From the NCBI GenBank assembly GCA_021810815.1, contig JAJZHR010000137.1:1-6660 (forward strand): a stretch of 6,660 nt of DNA, written 5' to 3'. The translations under genes and the position numbers were made by a program. This stretch comes from Acidobacteriota bacterium (GTDB lineage: Bacteria > Acidobacteriota > Terriglobia > Terriglobales > Acidobacteriaceae). Positions 5,269 through 6,660 of this stretch are shown here, piece by piece (positions within the stretch are counted from its first letter, which is position 1; the number at the start of each line of letters is the position of its first letter). Under the pieces are notes generated by a model. The model saw nothing but the letters and a program-made list of their open reading frames with translations, searched no databases and was not told where the DNA came from.

Positions 5269-6660
5269 ATGCACTCATTTGCTCCTTTGGCGGCCGTTTT
5301 GTGGCAAAACAGCCTTATCCCCACCGCCAACCCGCTTGCTCCTGCAGTCGTTGACAGCCAGGGCAAGCTGTTTCTTTGGATCGCAATCGGCGTAGGCATC
5401 GCCGCTCTTCTGGTGGCTGGCCTGCTGGCCCGCTCCGTCATCGCGGCAGACAACGGCAGCCTGGAGATGCAGGACATCTCCAACGCCATCCGCGAGGGAG
5501 CCGAAGCCTTCCTGCGCCGCCAGTACCGGAGCATCGCTGTGATTGCGATCCTTCTCGCCATCCTGCTGTTCCTCGGCTACCATGCCTCGCCGCGCACCCA
5601 GCCCTACGCCCTCAAGACGGTCCTCAGCTTCCTCGTCGGAGCTATCTGCTCCGGGCTGGCCGGCTTCACGGGCATGTACGTCTCCATCAGGGCCAACATC
5701 CGCACCGCTGCGGCCGCACGCGGCAGCCTGAACAAAGCCCTCCAGATGGCCCTGCGCGGAGGTGCCGTCACCGGTCTGGTGGTGGTCGCTCTCTCCCTCA
5801 TCGGCGTCGGCGCTCTGTTCCTCGTCTTTGGCGGACTGGAGCAGCCAACCCTGGTCGTCTATCAACTCGTCGGCTTCGGCTTTGGAGCTTCGCTCGTCGC
5901 TCTCTTCGCCCAGCTTGGCGGAGGCATCTACACCAAGGCCGCCGACGTGGGCGCTGATCTCGTCGGCAAAGTCGAGGCTGGCATCCCGGAGGACGACCCC
6001 CGCAACCCCGCCGTCATTGCCGATCTGGTCGGCGACAACGTGGGCGACTGCGCCGGTCGAGGAGCCGATATCTTCGAGTCCACCGCTGCGGAGAACGTCG
6101 GCGCCATGATCCTCGGAGCCACGCTCTACCCGGTCTTCGGCATCAAGGGCATCCTCTTCCCTCTCATGGTCCATGCCATCAATCTGATCGCCAGCGTCGT
6201 CGGCGTCGCGGTGGTCAAATCCAGCGAGCAGGAAGACCCCATGCACGCCCTGAACCGCGGCTTCTATGTCACGGCTGCGGTCGCGATGGCAGGCTTCGCC
6301 GCAGCCGTCCACTTCATGCTGCAGGACCGCTGGTGGCTGCTGGCATGCGGCGCCCTCGGCCTCGCCACCGCCTTCCTCTTCGTCTGGATCACGGAGTATT
6401 ACACCGAGTCGCGCTACCAGCCCGTGCAGTCCATCGCCAAGGCATCTCTCACCGGCCCGGCCACCAACATCATCTGCGGCCTCGCCGTCGGCATGGAAAC
6501 GCCCGCCATGCCCGTCATCGTCATCAGCGCGGCGCTGCTGCTGAGCTACTACTTCGGCGTGCTCGGCCTCTCGGATATCACAAGCGTCTCCACCTACGCC
6601 AAGGGCATCTACGGCACCGCCATCGCCACCATGGGCATGCTCTCCTGCGCCGCCTACATC
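5269..6660 (+). CDS. hppA: Membrane-bound ion-translocating pyrophosphatase, 3' end beyond the window
   Basis: The enzyme hydrolyses pyrophosphate in the cytoplasm and pumps H+ or Na+ across the inner membrane. The 464 codons seen run to the window edge without a stop and are about two-thirds of the usual 650-750 residues. Hydrophobic segments lie near 34-54, 88-104, 117-140, 163-189 and 196-221, with more from 276 onward. The substrate site is textbook: GGGIYTKAADVGADLVGKVE (217-236) supplies Asp226, Asp230, Lys234 and Glu236, then PEDDPRNPAVIADLVGDNVGDCAG supplies Asp252, Asp256 and Asp260. The gate region is unusual. Gln215 stands where most members have Arg (ALFARVGGG), Arg264 replaces the usual Met in CAGM, and the acidic residues after Asp267 are Glu270 and Glu275. 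Glu270 is placed as in Na+ pumps and K+-independent H+ pumps rather than as in plant enzymes. The residue that sets K+ dependence (the A/K of GNTTA/K) lies past the window, so ion and K+ class stay open. The family call is very secure; hppA is the usual symbol. Confidence 0.95.
   Translation, partial: MHSFAPLAAVLWQNSLIPTANPLAPAVVDSQGKLFLWIAIGVGIAALLVAGLLARSVIAADNGSLEMQDISNAIREGAEAFLRRQYRSIAVIAILLAILLFLGYHASPRTQPYALKTVLSFLVGAICSGLAGFTGMYVSIRANIRTAAAARGSLNKALQMALRGGAVTGLVVVALSLIGVGALFLVFGGLEQPTLVVYQLVGFGFGASLVALFAQLGGGIYTKAADVGADLVGKVEAGIPEDDPRNPAVIADLVGDNVGDCAGRGADIFESTAAENVGAMILGATLYPVFGIKGILFPLMVHAINLIASVVGVAVVKSSEQEDPMHALNRGFYVTAAVAMAGFAAAVHFMLQDRWWLLACGALGLATAFLFVWITEYYTESRYQPVQSIAKASLTGPATNIICGLAVGMETPAMPVIVISAALLLSYYFGVLGLSDITSVSTYAKGIYGTAIATMGMLSCAAYI

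Noticed and set aside
5275..6312. 345-codon open frame on the minus strand opposite the pyrophosphatase
   Set aside because: Its Asp/Gly/Glu-rich composition is what the complement of Val/Ala/Ile/Leu membrane codons produces. The plus strand carries unmistakable pyrophosphatase motifs.

Overview
The window is GC-rich and tightly coded, and it reads as chromosomal DNA from a free-living aerobic bacterium. The best guess is Acidobacteriota (Terriglobia/Acidobacteriaceae type). That rests on three things: an E1 enzyme with alpha and beta halves fused in one chain, the type of secreted S8 peptidase, and the variant motif set of the membrane pyrophosphatase. It is inferred from remembered family patterns, not from a search. 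I see no phage, plasmid, IS, CRISPR, rRNA or tRNA signal.

Layout from left to right. Positions 1-421 hold no gene I can support, but they are rich in perfect inverted repeats and carry a 13-bp direct repeat. Positions 422-2680 (minus) encode a fused thiamine-diphosphate 2-oxo acid dehydrogenase E1 (alpha + beta). After a 205-bp gap, 2886-4820 (minus) encode a secreted subtilisin-family (S8) serine peptidase with signal peptide, propeptide and a complete catalytic triad. Positions 4821-5268 form a divergent intergenic region with a hairpin in the peptidase leader, a good sigma70-type promoter pointing right, and a leader of about 207 nt. Positions 5269-6660 (plus) encode the first 464 residues of a membrane-bound ion-pumping pyrophosphatase that runs off the right edge.

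The three genes do not form an obvious pathway. The E1 feeds central or branched-chain carbon metabolism as part of a multienzyme complex whose E2 and E3 are not here. The peptidase is an exported scavenging or processing enzyme. The pyrophosphatase couples PPi hydrolysis to ion export across the cytoplasmic membrane. E1 and peptidase share a strand, but the gap and a separate ribosome-binding site argue for independent expression; peptidase and pyrophosphatase are transcribed divergently.

There is no clearly new multi-gene system here. The points most worth a second look are the altered ion-gate residues in the pyrophosphatase (the usual Arg before GGGIYTKAAD is Gln, and the usual Met in CAGM is Arg), the run of hairpins downstream of the E1 gene, the GEG variant of the GDG cofactor motif in E1, and the long structured leader of the pyrophosphatase gene.
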